Translations under genes and position numbers: made by a program
Shown: positions 34,440-44,039 of the stretch, in pieces
Numbering within the stretch: position 1 is the first letter of the stretch
How the letters are laid out: every line of letters begins with the position of its first letter
Notes under the pieces: generated by a model
The model's database searches: none
Seen by the model: only the letters and a program-made list of their open reading frames with translations
What the model was told of the DNA's origin: nothing
DNA from: BOG-1112 sp964611335
Lineage (GTDB): Bacteria; Bdellovibrionota_B; Oligoflexia; Oligoflexales; Bog-1112
Direction: 5' to 3'
Length of the DNA: 64,000 nucleotides
NCBI GenBank assembly: GCA_964611335.1
Contig: CAZSXR010000001.1
Coordinates: 124,001 to 188,000 of the forward strand

Positions 34440-36403
34440 AAAAAATGAGCTTGGATCTTTTGGATTATGGATTCAGTAGTGAAACCAAATTCCTTAGCAA
34501 GATCTTCTGCAGGAGCACTTTCTCCGAAGTGATCAATGCTGATACTTAATCCGTTGGATCCAACAAAACGCTCCCATCCTAAGCTGGTGCCCGCTTCGAT
34601 AGAAACGCGTTTGGAACACGAAGGTGAAAGAATAGAGTTTTTGTAATGAACATCCTGTTGGAAGAAAAGTTCCCAACACGGAATAGAGACAACACGAATG
34701 TGAAGAGAAGGACTTTCAAGTTTTTCCGCAACAGAACATGCAAGACTTACTTCGCTTCCTGTTGCAAAAATAATGAGGTCGCATGATCTATCTTTGCCGC
34801 GAACAATCCAGGCTCCGTGCTGTGCTTGTGCTGCATCATCTTGTGATTTGCAAATATGAGGGAGGTTCTGTCGACTGAGGGCAAAGCAAGAAGGTTTTTT
34901 TGCAGTTAGTGCATAACGCAGCATCACTTCTGTTTCCATTGCGTCTGCGGGTCTAATGACATTCATATTGGGCATCATTCTCAAACTCATAATATGTTCT
35001 ACAGGCTGATGCGTAGGGCCGTCTTCTCCAAGATAGAAAGAGTCATGTGTGAACTCATGAATAACCTGTGCTTTTTGCAAAGCACCTAAGCGTAATGCTG
35101 GACGTGAATAGTCGGAGAAAACAAGAAAAGTTGCATCGAAGGGAATTAGTCCACCGTACAGCGCTATTCCATTTGTAACGGCAGACATCGGAAATTCACG
35201 AACACCGAAGACCACGTTTCGGCCTTTGTGATTCGTTGCTGAAAAATCACCGACCTTTTTCGCATAAGCTTCGAGTACGTTGGAAGGTTCAAGATCAGCG
35301 CTTCCTCCGATAAGATTGGGGATGTGATCACACCACTGGTCTATCAAATTTCCGAAAGCATTGCGTGTTGCGAGAGTTTTTGTAAAGTCCCATTGGGGAG
35401 GAGGAAGTTTAGAGGTGTCGAGAGCTTTAAAATAAGCATCGTAACGTTTTTGGAATTTTCCATCTTGAGATGCCTTGCTCTCAAATATTTTCTTCCATTG
35501 TGAAACATCGTTTCTAAGTCGTGCAAAGTTGCGTTGAAAGTGCTGAGTCGCTTCTTCCGTCCAATAAAAAAACTGGTCTGTGGGTAATCCTAACAATTCA
35601 CGAGTTCGTTGGTATTCTGTTGCAGGAAGAGGGCTTCCGTGAGTTTTTGCACTTCCAGCCATGCTTGCAGTCCCTCGTGCAATCTGAGTGTGACCAATGA
35701 TGATGGTAGGTTTATCACTTTGCTGCATAGCTTCACGAATAGCTGAGCGTATAGCATGGTGATCATGTCCATCGATGGTGATCGTATGCCAACCAAAACC
35801 TGCAAAAAGTTTTTCTTCGTTATCAGAAGTCGCTCTATCTATAGAACCTGAAATCTGTATGGCGTTGCGATCATAGAACCAGATAAGTTTGTTGAGTTTG
35901 AGATGACCAGCAAGGGAAGCTGCGCCAAGTGTGACGTCTTCTTGCAAACAACCATCTCCCATAATCACCCATGTGTGATTGGAGAAAATATCTTTGTCGA
36001 TCTGAGCTGCTAAATGTCGTTCTGCAAGGGCAAAACCTACAGACATGGCACAACCTTGTCCTAGTGGACCTGTTGTACACTCGACACCTGGTGTCATGTA
36101 ATTTTCAGGATGACCAGGTGTTTTTGACCGCAATTGACGAAAGCGTTTGAGTTCGGACATATCTAAAATGCCACTTGCAAAGAGTAAGGCATATTGGAGC
36201 ATGGAAGCATGTCCTGCACTCAATATGAAACGATCGCGTCCTAACCATTCCGTATTGTCAGGGTCGAAACGTAAAAACTCTGTATGCAGTATATAAGCAA
36301 AATCTATGGCAGAAAGAGGTCCTCCAGGATGACCTGAATGAGCTTTGTTGACACCGTCCAGTATGAGGCCTTTGAGAAGATCAATGACTTTATGGTCGTT
36401 CAT
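34436..36403 (-). CDS. tkt: Transketolase
   Basis: A 655-aa thiamine-diphosphate enzyme of the pentose phosphate pathway. The segment AHSGHPGGPLSAIDFAY, the TPP motif GDGCLQEDVTLGAASLAGHLKLNKLIWFYDRN near residue 155-185, GFGWHTITIDGHD, and the pyrimidine-domain FLVFSDYSRPALRLGAL are typical. Length and order are normal. It is a single leftward gene between two exported unknown proteins. RpiB, another pentose phosphate enzyme, is encoded at 50671. Confidence 0.96.
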   Translation of the reverse strand: MNDHKVIDLLKGLILDGVNKAHSGHPGGPLSAIDFAYILHTEFLRFDPDNTEWLGRDRFILSAGHASMLQYALLFASGILDMSELKRFRQLRSKTPGHPENYMTPGVECTTGPLGQGCAMSVGFALAERHLAAQIDKDIFSNHTWVIMGDGCLQEDVTLGAASLAGHLKLNKLIWFYDRNAIQISGSIDRATSDNEEKLFAGFGWHTITIDGHDHHAIRSAIREAMQQSDKPTIIIGHTQIARGTASMAGSAKTHGSPLPATEYQRTRELLGLPTDQFFYWTEEATQHFQRNFARLRNDVSQWKKIFESKASQDGKFQKRYDAYFKALDTSKLPPPQWDFTKTLATRNAFGNLIDQWCDHIPNLIGGSADLEPSNVLEAYAKKVGDFSATNHKGRNVVFGVREFPMSAVTNGIALYGGLIPFDATFLVFSDYSRPALRLGALQKAQVIHEFTHDSFYLGEDGPTHQPVEHIMSLRMMPNMNVIRPADAMETEVMLRYALTAKKPSCFALSRQNLPHICKSQDDAAQAQHGAWIVRGKDRSCDLIIFATGSEVSLACSVAEKLESPSLHIRVVSIPCWELFFQQDVHYKNSILSPSCSKRVSIEAGTSLGWERFVGSNGLSISIDHFGESAPAEDLAKEFGFTTESIIQKIQAHFF

Positions 36404-36446
36404 GAATGTACTTTCTCTGAGTGATTTATATTCTTTGGAACGTATT

Positions 36447-37298
36447 CTATTCGTAAGTTAAATAGGCAAATGCAACATATTCAAGAAGGAGGAAGACTCC
36501 TAAGGAATTGCCTAAAAATCCAGGGCGTACAAAATACTGTAAAGGGACTTGAGCAGCAAGAATGCTACCGAGAACAAGATTATGCGTGATCCATTTATTA
36601 ATTTGCGGAGAATTTTGTTCGTAGAGTGTATTTGCAATTTCGTAAGCATGATTAAGAACTCGGAGAACAATGACCCCCGTAACAGCATTGTTGAATCTAT
36701 AATGTTTGAAAGCTTCGTTCGCAATGCGAGCACAGAAAACGCTTCCATGTCGAAATAGGTCGATATTGCTTGGAGCTTTATGATAGATTTTCGTTATTTT
36801 TTTTCCTTCAAAATTTACAATGGGTGTAGCTTTGAGCGTAGAATAGTAATGTCGTACATCTTCGTTGTAGTGAAATTGAAAATAGTTCGCTCCCAGAAGA
36901 CTCACGTCACTAACGAGATCACCGATGTAAGTAACATTGTCAAGACCAAGAGGTTTATCAGAGGCTTTGTAGATATTATTTGCAAGTTTAAGGATGGTCG
37001 ATGTGTGTCCTACAAGAGCAGCTTGAGGGAAATAACTTACGCCACTTCCCTCAATAATTTTCTGTATACCATTTAAAGTAGGAACAAGAAGAGCTAAAGC
37101 GAATTTATGATCCAAACCTTCTTCGGAGTTTTCTCCCGAACTTTCTTCAGATGTGCCCTCATCTTCAGGATTTTCAAAGATAGCGCACTGATCCCATCGA
37201 AGAGTATCGACTATTGTCGAATTGGAATAGGCGTGGAGGGAGCTGTGAGATAGAAAAGCAAAGAGGCTTAGAAGAATAGAGGGATTTTGAAATTTCAT
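36447..37298 (-). CDS. Exported or membrane protein of unknown function
   Basis: A 283-aa product with a signal peptide (SILLSLFAFLSHSSLHAYS), an acidic Ser/Glu patch (DEGTSEESSGENSEEG, residues 46-61) and a C-terminal half with three likely hydrophobic helices ending in VFLLLEYVAFAYLTYE. The acidic patch is of the same kind as in other exported proteins in this window. AGGAAAGG lies before the ATG. No family is recognised. Confidence 0.55.
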   Translation of the reverse strand: MKFQNPSILLSLFAFLSHSSLHAYSNSTIVDTLRWDQCAIFENPEDEGTSEESSGENSEEGLDHKFALALLVPTLNGIQKIIEGSGVSYFPQAALVGHTSTILKLANNIYKASDKPLGLDNVTYIGDLVSDVSLLGANYFQFHYNEDVRHYYSTLKATPIVNFEGKKITKIYHKAPSNIDLFRHGSVFCARIANEAFKHYRFNNAVTGVIVLRVLNHAYEIANTLYEQNSPQINKWITHNLVLGSILAAQVPLQYFVRPGFLGNSLGVFLLLEYVAFAYLTYE

Positions 37299-37442
37299 AA
37301 TAGCCTTTCCTGTGCGAGATTCTTAAACAAGCTGCCACTTTTGTATCATAATCTGGTAGGAAAAAGCATAGTCTCTGGTTAAAATTTACTAGATTCTTAG
37401 ATAAATTAAATTTGGCGTTAATTTTTTGAATTGGGATTTTTA

Positions 37443-39530
37443 ATGAAGCGTACGTTCTTTGCCTTTTGTGTTTTATCTCTCGCGTGTTCGACTCCTGATG
37501 GAGGACCTCAAGAAAGTGCCGAAAAAGATATAAAAGGGCATGAAAAGCTGACCGTTTTGAATTGGCAGCTGACTCCTTTTGAAATTGGCAGCCGGTGTCG
37601 CAGAGCTCAAGAGACTTTGAAGGAAGAAATAGAGAGCATAATTAAGACTCAAAAACCAAATTTGGAAAATACTCTTGAACGCGCAGATCGGGCTTTTTCT
37701 CTCTTTACCAATCAAGTTCAACCTCTTGATTTCTATCGCTACGTCATTAAAGATCCTAAATTGCAAGATGCTGCAAAAAAATGCTTTGAAGAATCAGAGA
37801 GATTGCATCTTTCCATTCTTTCAAGGCCTGCTTTTTACAAAATTGTAAAAAAAGCGTCAAATTTGAATAAACCCAAAGATCCATTACAAAAATATTTATT
37901 AGAAGATTACATGCATGCTTTCCGAGATAACGGTCTTTTTCTTAGCAATGAGAAAAGACAAGAACTCTTAGAGCTTCGCAATGAGTTGGTGAAAATACAA
38001 TCAACTTTTACCCAGGTTTTGAATGCTTGGAATGAAAAACTTCATTTTTCAAAGAAAGAACTTCAGGGCCTCCCTCATGACCTTCTTTCAGACCTTGAGA
38101 AATCTCGAGAAGTCGGAAGAGATTATATTTTGACTCTCAAATATCCTCATGTGATTCCAGCTTTAAAATATGTCAAAGACCCTGATGTTCGTAAAGTTAT
38201 CTACGAGCGTTTTAATAGTCGCGGGGGAAAAGAAAATTCAGAAAGGTTGAGACAGGCTTTGGACCTGCGTTTGAAGATTGCAAAACTTCTTGGATACAGA
38301 GATTACGCTTCGTTAAAACTAGATGATACTATGGCGAAAAATTCAAAAACGGTCACAAAATTTCTTTCCGATTTGCAAACGCAATTGCGTGATCGTACAA
38401 AAAGAGAATTTGAAACCCTCTTGGATCTGAAACGGAAGTATCTCAAAGATCCCAATATGAGTGTTTTAAATCCATGGGACGTAGCTTTTTATGAAACGCT
38501 GCTCATGAATGAACGCTACCAATTGAGTGAGGAAGATCTTAAACAGTATTTCCCTGTTGAGAAAACTCTGGAAGGAATGTTCAATATCTACCAGAAAATA
38601 TTCAATGTAGAATTTCAAGCTATGTTTCATGCTCGTACATGGCATCCTGATGTAAAGGCTTATCGCGTAGTAGACCAACAGAGCAAAGCTGTCATAGGTC
38701 AATTCTATTTGGATCTTTTCCCAAGAGATGGGAAATATAGTCATGCTGCGAATTTTGGTTTGATCAGTGGTTATGAAAAAGAAGATGGTGCTTATGTTCT
38801 TCCTATTTCTTCTGTCGTAGCTAATTTTAGCAAACCTACAAAAAATGAGCCTGGCCTCCTCACTCATGATGAAGTCCAAACTCTTTTCCACGAGTTTGGT
38901 CACGTCATGCATCATGTTTTATCTCGTGCCAAGTATGGGGACTTTTCAGGAACCAATGTTAAAAGAGATTTTGTTGAAGCCCCCTCTCAGATGCTTGAGA
39001 ATTGGGTGTGGGATAAATCTATTTTAAAAAAGCTGAGTTCACACTACCAAACAGGCCATTCTATGCCTCATCACATGATAAACCGTTTGCTAAGTACTCG
39101 TTATTTTGACAAAGGAATTTTTTATACTCGACAAATTTTTTATGCATCCGTCGATATGGCGTATCACACCCTGCGTAACACACGATATCTTGATGTTACT
39201 CAAATGTATCAGAAGTATTTTGAAGACATTAATATGCTGAAAGCTCTGAAAACAACAAGGGCGGAAGCTGCTTTTGATCATCTTATGGGAGGATATGACG
39301 CAGGATACTACGGTTATCTATGGTCTGAAGTCTATGCATGTGACATGTTTACACGTTTTGAAAAAGAAGGACTTCTCAATCCTAAAACGGGGTTGGAGTA
39401 TAGACGGATCATATTGGAACAGGGAGGATCTCAAGATCCTATGGATCTTGTGAAGAGTTTCTTAAAACGGAAACCTAACAACGAGGCTTTTTTACGCTTG
39501 ATGGAAGAAAAGACACCCGTTGTTAAGTAG
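37443..39530 (+). CDS. M3-family zinc oligopeptidase, lipoprotein
   Basis: A 695-aa metallopeptidase of the thimet/oligopeptidase A family. The zinc site is H483-E-F-G-H487, followed by the third ligand region in FVEAPSQMLENWVWD. Unlike cytosolic family members it starts with a lipoprotein signal (FAFCVLSLAC, Cys17), so it is probably anchored in the periplasm and degrades peptides there. The ATG at 37443 gives the natural signal; an in-frame TTG four codons earlier is rejected. Confidence 0.9.
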   Translation: MKRTFFAFCVLSLACSTPDGGPQESAEKDIKGHEKLTVLNWQLTPFEIGSRCRRAQETLKEEIESIIKTQKPNLENTLERADRAFSLFTNQVQPLDFYRYVIKDPKLQDAAKKCFEESERLHLSILSRPAFYKIVKKASNLNKPKDPLQKYLLEDYMHAFRDNGLFLSNEKRQELLELRNELVKIQSTFTQVLNAWNEKLHFSKKELQGLPHDLLSDLEKSREVGRDYILTLKYPHVIPALKYVKDPDVRKVIYERFNSRGGKENSERLRQALDLRLKIAKLLGYRDYASLKLDDTMAKNSKTVTKFLSDLQTQLRDRTKREFETLLDLKRKYLKDPNMSVLNPWDVAFYETLLMNERYQLSEEDLKQYFPVEKTLEGMFNIYQKIFNVEFQAMFHARTWHPDVKAYRVVDQQSKAVIGQFYLDLFPRDGKYSHAANFGLISGYEKEDGAYVLPISSVVANFSKPTKNEPGLLTHDEVQTLFHEFGHVMHHVLSRAKYGDFSGTNVKRDFVEAPSQMLENWVWDKSILKKLSSHYQTGHSMPHHMINRLLSTRYFDKGIFYTRQIFYASVDMAYHTLRNTRYLDVTQMYQKYFEDINMLKALKTTRAEAAFDHLMGGYDAGYYGYLWSEVYACDMFTRFEKEGLLNPKTGLEYRRIILEQGGSQDPMDLVKSFLKRKPNNEAFLRLMEEKTPVVK

Positions 39531-39574
39531 TCTTAGTAAATCCTCAGCGATGAAAAAAATTCAATCGCGGATGA

Positions 39575-39835
39575 TTACTTTACTTCTTCCGATTTCTTTA
39601 CTTCTTCTTTTTTCTCAGCTTTTGCAGCTTTTTTTGCTTTTACAGCTGATTTTTTGTGCTCAGCTTTGTGTTCTGCTGTTGGTGTAGCTTTTACTTCCTG
39701 TGCAGCAGGCGCTGGAGCAGCTGTCTCATGTTGTGCAGCAGGCGCTGGAGCAGCTGGATGCTGTTCTGTGCCTTCAGCAAAAGAGAAGCCTGGTGTCAAC
39801 AAAGCAACGAGAGAGAGGGTTTTTAAACACTTCAT
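39575..39835 (-). CDS. Small exported Ala/Pro/Lys-rich protein
   Basis: An 87-aa low-complexity protein with a signal peptide (LSLVALLTPGFSFA). The mature part has the block AAPAPAAQ twice (PAAPAPAAQHE, TAAPAPAAQEV), copied almost exactly at DNA level, and a Lys/Ala/Glu-rich C-terminus like histone H1 or cell-wall-binding tails. It may coat nucleic acid or interact with the envelope, which is conjecture. ATG at 39835 has AGGAG in front; the open frame further upstream is not used. Confidence 0.6.
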   Translation of the reverse strand: MKCLKTLSLVALLTPGFSFAEGTEQHPAAPAPAAQHETAAPAPAAQEVKATPTAEHKAEHKKSAVKAKKAAKAEKKEEVKKSEEVK

Positions 39836-40069
39836 TTTAAACTCCTGAAAAAAAATTAATGAAAGTCCAAACAAAGTATAATTTCTTTTTCTAAAGAGAC
39901 AAGCAAGAGACTTAGAGTGATGTTCGGCGATGTTAAAAAGTCATTCGGAATGCGTCACTTTTTTAATATTTTGAAATTATTTCCCTGATTGGTTGAGAAG
40001 AGAATTTGAAAATGCTAAGCTAAATGTAGAAACCAACAATCTATTTATAAGCTGCGCTAAGGGGGCTCT

Positions 40070-41326
40070 ACGTTAAGCACACGAGCATTTGCGCATCGGA
40101 ATTACCGACTTTTCTTTTTCGGTCAGAGTGTTTCGCTTATCGGCACATGGATGCAACAGATAGCGATGACATGGCTTGTTTACCATCTCACGAAATCAGA
40201 ATGGCTCCTGGGTCTTGTTAGTTTTGCAGGACAAATTCCGACTTTTTTTGTTTCTCCCTTTGCGGGTGTCCTTATTGACCGATGGAACCGTCATAGAGCG
40301 GTGATGATCACTCAAACTTTGGCTATGTTACAAGCCTTTCTTCTTGCTTATTTGACTTATAAAAATCTCTTATCTGTGTGGCATATACTCGGACTTTCCT
40401 TATGTTTAGGAATTATTAATGCATTTGATATGCCGACTCGGCAAACCTTTCTGTCGGATATTGTGACACGCAATGAAGATTTACCCAACGCACTTGCCAT
40501 GAATTCTTCCATGGTCAATATTACACGCCTCATAGGTCCTGCTCTTGCGAGTTTGGTCATCGGTTTTAGTGGGGAATCCATTTGTTTTTTTCTCAATGGA
40601 TTAAGTTATCTTGCAGTTCTTGCAGCACTGGCAAAAATGCAAATTAAAGATGTAAAAAAAGTCGGTTTGCACGAACCTATACTCGCAAGTTTGCGTGAAG
40701 GATTGAATTACTGTCTCAATGTTCCTTCCATACGGTCCATACTTTTACTTTTAAGTCTAACAAGTATCACTTCTGTATCGTTATCTACTCTGCTTCCTGT
40801 TTTTGCTGAGAAGTTATTTGCAACAAGTGGAGCAAGTGGATTTGGGCTTCTGAGTGCTGTCTCAGGTGCGGGTGCTTTATCAGGGGCCATTTTTCTAGCT
40901 ACACGAAACTCCATCCAAGGACTTGGAAAAATCATCACAAGTTCGACTTTCATTCTAGGCCTGGGGATGCTTCTCTTTTCCTATTCTCCGTTCTCTTCTT
41001 TTTCTGTTGTTTGTCTCTTTTTTGCAGGTGCAGGAAATATCGTTCAGATGGTTGCAAGCAATTCACTTCTTCAAATCACTGCAAGCGAAGAGAAACGAGG
41101 CCGCGTGCTAAGTTTTTACATAGTCTCTCTTTTAGGTCTAGCACCTTTAGGAAGCCTTCTTGCAGGTTACTTAGGCAGTCACATTGGAGCTTCCGCAACG
41201 ATCGCCATAACAGGGTCTGCAACAATTTTGAGTAGCTTTTTTTTTGGACCTCTCTTGTCAAAAACAGAAAGTCCTCAAAGTGAAAATCTTATCTCTACAA
41301 CAGAAGATCTGACGGAAGGAAAATAG
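40070..41326 (+). CDS. MFS exporter (enterobactin-exporter type), non-standard start
   Basis: A twelve-helix major facilitator, probably a drug or siderophore exporter of the EntS-like class. Conserved N-terminal sequence RAFAHRNYRLFFFGQSVSLIGTWMQQ is encoded upstream of the first ATG (40151, the M of WMQQ), so the gene must start before it. Between the in-frame stop at 40058 and 40151 there is no ATG, GTG or TTG. AAGGGGG at 40059-40065 is a good ribosome site, four bases before ACG (40070) and seven before TTA (40073). A non-AUG start, or a lost start codon, is implied. The motif GVLIDRWNRHRAV is the A-motif loop. Confidence 0.75.
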   Translation, partial: TLSTRAFAHRNYRLFFFGQSVSLIGTWMQQIAMTWLVYHLTKSEWLLGLVSFAGQIPTFFVSPFAGVLIDRWNRHRAVMITQTLAMLQAFLLAYLTYKNLLSVWHILGLSLCLGIINAFDMPTRQTFLSDIVTRNEDLPNALAMNSSMVNITRLIGPALASLVIGFSGESICFFLNGLSYLAVLAALAKMQIKDVKKVGLHEPILASLREGLNYCLNVPSIRSILLLLSLTSITSVSLSTLLPVFAEKLFATSGASGFGLLSAVSGAGALSGAIFLATRNSIQGLGKIITSSTFILGLGMLLFSYSPFSSFSVVCLFFAGAGNIVQMVASNSLLQITASEEKRGRVLSFYIVSLLGLAPLGSLLAGYLGSHIGASATIAITGSATILSSFFFGPLLSKTESPQSENLISTTEDLTEGK

Positions 41327-41349
41327 AAAGCGAAGTTAGAAAAAAGATA

Positions 41350-41505
41350 AAAAAAAATGAGGGTGTTCGCGTAAGCGATAGAACCAAAAGGCCACACCCC
41401 CATTGCGAGGAGACACCACACACGCGGTGTAAGTGTTTTGCTCTCCCGATCTTTGCCCTTGGTTGAAGACTCACAAGCCCATCTAAGAGCCGACCTCCAA
41501 AATAC
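41350..41505 (-). ncRNA. Candidate structured ncRNA, possibly 6S-like
   Basis: The 250-bp spacer between two plus-strand genes carries a minus-strand terminator: arms at 41359-41366 and 41394-41401 with nine T behind. Upstream, nested stems (AACCAA/TTGGTT 41382-41387 with 41459-41464; ACACC/GGTGT 41413-41417 with 41426-41430; a bulged CGGGAGA/TCTCCTCG between) form one long rod. This layout recalls 6S RNA, but no consensus test was possible. No coding frame is convincing here. Confidence 0.4.
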
Positions 41506-41576
41506 TGATCGTAAATCTCCGATAAAAACCTTAGTAAGAGATACATTTTGTTTTCAAGTCACACGGAAATAACATC

Positions 41577-42728
41577 ATGGATATGAGTCCAGAAGAATTT
41601 TTAAAATTTTCTCAATTAAAAGAATCTCTTACATCTCGCGCTGCGAAAGAATTTGGAGTGAGTCCTGAGCAGTTTGTAAATTGGCGATGGCAGATGAAGC
41701 ACCAATTGCAAGCACCGCAGGATTTTCCACAAGGGTTAAAATTAAACGAAGAAGAGCTCACTGCGTTTGCAAAACTCGAAGAATTGTTTAGAGCAGGGCT
41801 AACCCCCTACTATGCAGCTCTCATGAAGCCCGAAGAGACCTGTCCTATACGCCTTCAAGCTATGCCAAGAAGTGAAGAGTTTAGAGATGTCTTGGGAAAG
41901 AAAGATCCTCTCGAAGAACGCTTGCATTCTCCCGTTCCTGAGGTGGTGCATTTGTATCCTGATCGGGTTGCTTTCTGTGTTGCTATGCTCTGTCCTGTGT
42001 ACTGTCGCTATTGTTATAGAAAGCGTCGGGATGAAGAAACAGGATTGCATTTCAATAGAGCCATTATTGCGAAAGGTATTGATTACATCGCTTCCAATTC
42101 TGCAATTCGTGATGTTTTAATTACGGGTGGAGATCCTTTTATAAGTTCGGATGAAAGTATAGAACATGTTGTCCAATCTCTTCGCAATATTCCTCATGTA
42201 GAAATCATCCGTATTGGGACACGAACCCCTGTGACACTTCCGTATCGTGTGACTCAAACTTTATGCAAGATGCTGTCTCAATATCATCCGATTTGGGTCA
42301 ATACTCATTTCAATTGTGTGGAAGAAATTACACCCGAAGCTGTGCAAGCACTTACAAATCTTGTCGATGCAGGAATACCTGTTGGTAACCAATCCGTGCT
42401 TCTCAAAGGTGTCAACGATTCCACAGATAAAATGATGCAACTCTGTCGTACGCTCGTGAAATATCGCGTGCGTCCTTACTATCTTTTTCACCCTCATCTT
42501 GTGGAAGGAACAGAGCATTTACGAACTTCTGTAAATAAGGGCCTTGAAATTATAAAAGGTTTAAGAGGCAACCTCAGTGGTTATGCAATTCCTACATATA
42601 TTGTTGATACTCCTTCTGGCAAAGTTCCTGTTGCTCACAATTACATACTTGGAAACGAGAACGGAGATCTGATTTTAGAAACTCCACGGGGAGATATCTG
42701 GCGGGAAAAGGGTGCTTGGGACTTTTGA
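41577..42728 (+). CDS. KamA-family radical SAM lysine 2,3-aminomutase
   Basis: A 383-aa enzyme that moves the amino group of L-lysine using radical SAM chemistry and PLP. The cluster motif is C-x3-C-x2-C in CPVYCRYCYRKR near residue 140. SAM-binding GGDPF and the C-terminal DTPSGKVPVAHNY with a likely PLP lysine follow. It could be a free lysine aminomutase (osmolyte or lysine degradation) or an EF-P lysine modifier (EpmB); the length and C-terminal extension favour the first. Its TGA overlaps the ATG of the following gene. Confidence 0.85.
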   Translation: MDMSPEEFLKFSQLKESLTSRAAKEFGVSPEQFVNWRWQMKHQLQAPQDFPQGLKLNEEELTAFAKLEELFRAGLTPYYAALMKPEETCPIRLQAMPRSEEFRDVLGKKDPLEERLHSPVPEVVHLYPDRVAFCVAMLCPVYCRYCYRKRRDEETGLHFNRAIIAKGIDYIASNSAIRDVLITGGDPFISSDESIEHVVQSLRNIPHVEIIRIGTRTPVTLPYRVTQTLCKMLSQYHPIWVNTHFNCVEEITPEAVQALTNLVDAGIPVGNQSVLLKGVNDSTDKMMQLCRTLVKYRVRPYYLFHPHLVEGTEHLRTSVNKGLEIIKGLRGNLSGYAIPTYIVDTPSGKVPVAHNYILGNENGDLILETPRGDIWREKGAWDF

Positions 42729-43063
42729 TGGTAGAGAAGAGATCATTTGAAGAACTTCGTTCGCAAATCGCTTCTCTCGATGAGTGTATTTTGCTCAGCA
42801 TCTCTAAAAGAAATCTCTGCTCTGAGTCACTTGCAGAACTTAAAGAAGAAAGGAGTTCTAGTCTCCGTGTCCCTGAGATCGAACGTGAAGTTTATAGACG
42901 TAATATCGAGCTTGCCGAGAAATTAGGTTTGGAAAAGAAGTTTGTTTTTCAAATCACCAAACTTCTTCTTAGACATTCCTTGAGATGTCAAAAAAGACAT
43001 ATAGAAAAAATAAACTCCCAAAAACGTGTAAAATGTAGAAACAATTCTTTCAGGGAAACATAG
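42728..43063 (+). CDS. Chorismate-mutase-like protein
   Basis: A 111-aa helical protein. FEELRSQIASLDECILLSISKRNLCSESLAELK resembles helix 1 of AroQ-type chorismate mutases, with the Arg, and VPEIEREVYRRNIELAEKLGLEKKFVFQITKLLLRHSLRCQ matches the rest. The C-terminal tail is basic. The catalytic set may be incomplete, so enzyme activity is uncertain. The ATG overlaps the kamA stop (TGATG), so it is probably in the same operon. It overlaps the convergent argC by 14 bp. Confidence 0.6.
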   Translation: MVEKRSFEELRSQIASLDECILLSISKRNLCSESLAELKEERSSSLRVPEIEREVYRRNIELAEKLGLEKKFVFQITKLLLRHSLRCQKRHIEKINSQKRVKCRNNSFRET

Positions 43064-44024
43064 GAAGAAGATCTTTCAAAGCCGTTGTTTCTTCGAATCC
43101 AAAAAGAAGATTCATATTTTGAACTGCCTGTCCTGCTGCCCCTTTGACTAAATTGTCAATCGCCGTGACTACAACTAAGTTCTGTGTCCGTGAGTCTACA
43201 CCCAAACTTATATCGCAGAAATTAGACCCACTCACATACGCAGTTTTAGCCCATTGTCCTAGATTGAGAAGTCGAACAAAGCTTTCGTTCTTGTAGAATT
43301 CTTTGTAGAGACTCCATATTTCTTCCACTGACGAAGATTTTCTTAAAGGTATGTAGCAAGTCGCTAGTATTCCTCGTTTCATGGGAACAAGGTGTGGTGT
43401 GAATTGCACAGGGACACCCACGATCTTTTCTATTTCTTTTTGATGACGGTGAACACCAAGCAATCCATAGGCATGAAGGCTTTCAGAAACTTCACAAAAC
43501 AAGGATCCTACAGAAGCTGAACGTCCTGCACCTGAAACACCGGATTTGCAATCGTAGATGATACGTTCTTTGTGAATCAGATCACTGTCAAGAAGGGGAG
43601 CTGTAGATAGAAGACATGCAGTGGGATAGCAGCCAGGGTTTGCTATGAGTTGAGATTCTACAATGCGTCCACGCTTACCAAGTTCGGGTAAGCCGTAAAC
43701 AGCAGCATCGTTCAAGCGGTAGTCGGAACTGAGGTCTATCACTTTCTTGCCTGCGTCTAAAAATGTAGGCACTATTTTTTCTGATTCTCCATGGGGAAGA
43801 GCTGTGAAAATCAGATCACATTGTTTCCATTTTTCCGTATCAACACTCGAACCGAAACGGGTGTCTATAATATTATGGAGATGAGGATACGCGTTCGTGA
43901 TGAGGGCGCCAGCCTGCGTGTTTGCTCCTAGAAAGCTGATTTCCACTTCAGGATGTTTGAGTAAAATGCGAACAAGTTCAACACCAGCATAACCAGAGGC
44001 ACCGATAATAGCAATTTTACGCAT
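43050..44024 (-). CDS. argC: N-acetyl-gamma-glutamyl-phosphate reductase
   Basis: A 324-aa NADPH-dependent enzyme of arginine synthesis. The N-terminal IIGASGYAGVELVRIL nucleotide-binding loop, the catalytic Cys in IANPGCYPTACLL near residue 150 and SGVSGAGRSAS are all present. Other arg genes are not nearby. It lies 15 bp behind the pseudouridine synthase gene and may be co-transcribed with it and alaS. Confidence 0.95.
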   Translation of the reverse strand: MRKIAIIGASGYAGVELVRILLKHPEVEISFLGANTQAGALITNAYPHLHNIIDTRFGSSVDTEKWKQCDLIFTALPHGESEKIVPTFLDAGKKVIDLSSDYRLNDAAVYGLPELGKRGRIVESQLIANPGCYPTACLLSTAPLLDSDLIHKERIIYDCKSGVSGAGRSASVGSLFCEVSESLHAYGLLGVHRHQKEIEKIVGVPVQFTPHLVPMKRGILATCYIPLRKSSSVEEIWSLYKEFYKNESFVRLLNLGQWAKTAYVSGSNFCDISLGVDSRTQNLVVVTAIDNLVKGAAGQAVQNMNLLFGFEETTALKDLLPMFP

Positions 44025-44039
44025 TTGAAAACTCCTAAG

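Noticed and set aside
37478..37506. TTCGACTCC string resembling a tRNA T-arm
   Set aside because: It lies in the coding region of the M3 peptidase lipoprotein, and no acceptor or anticodon stems are present.
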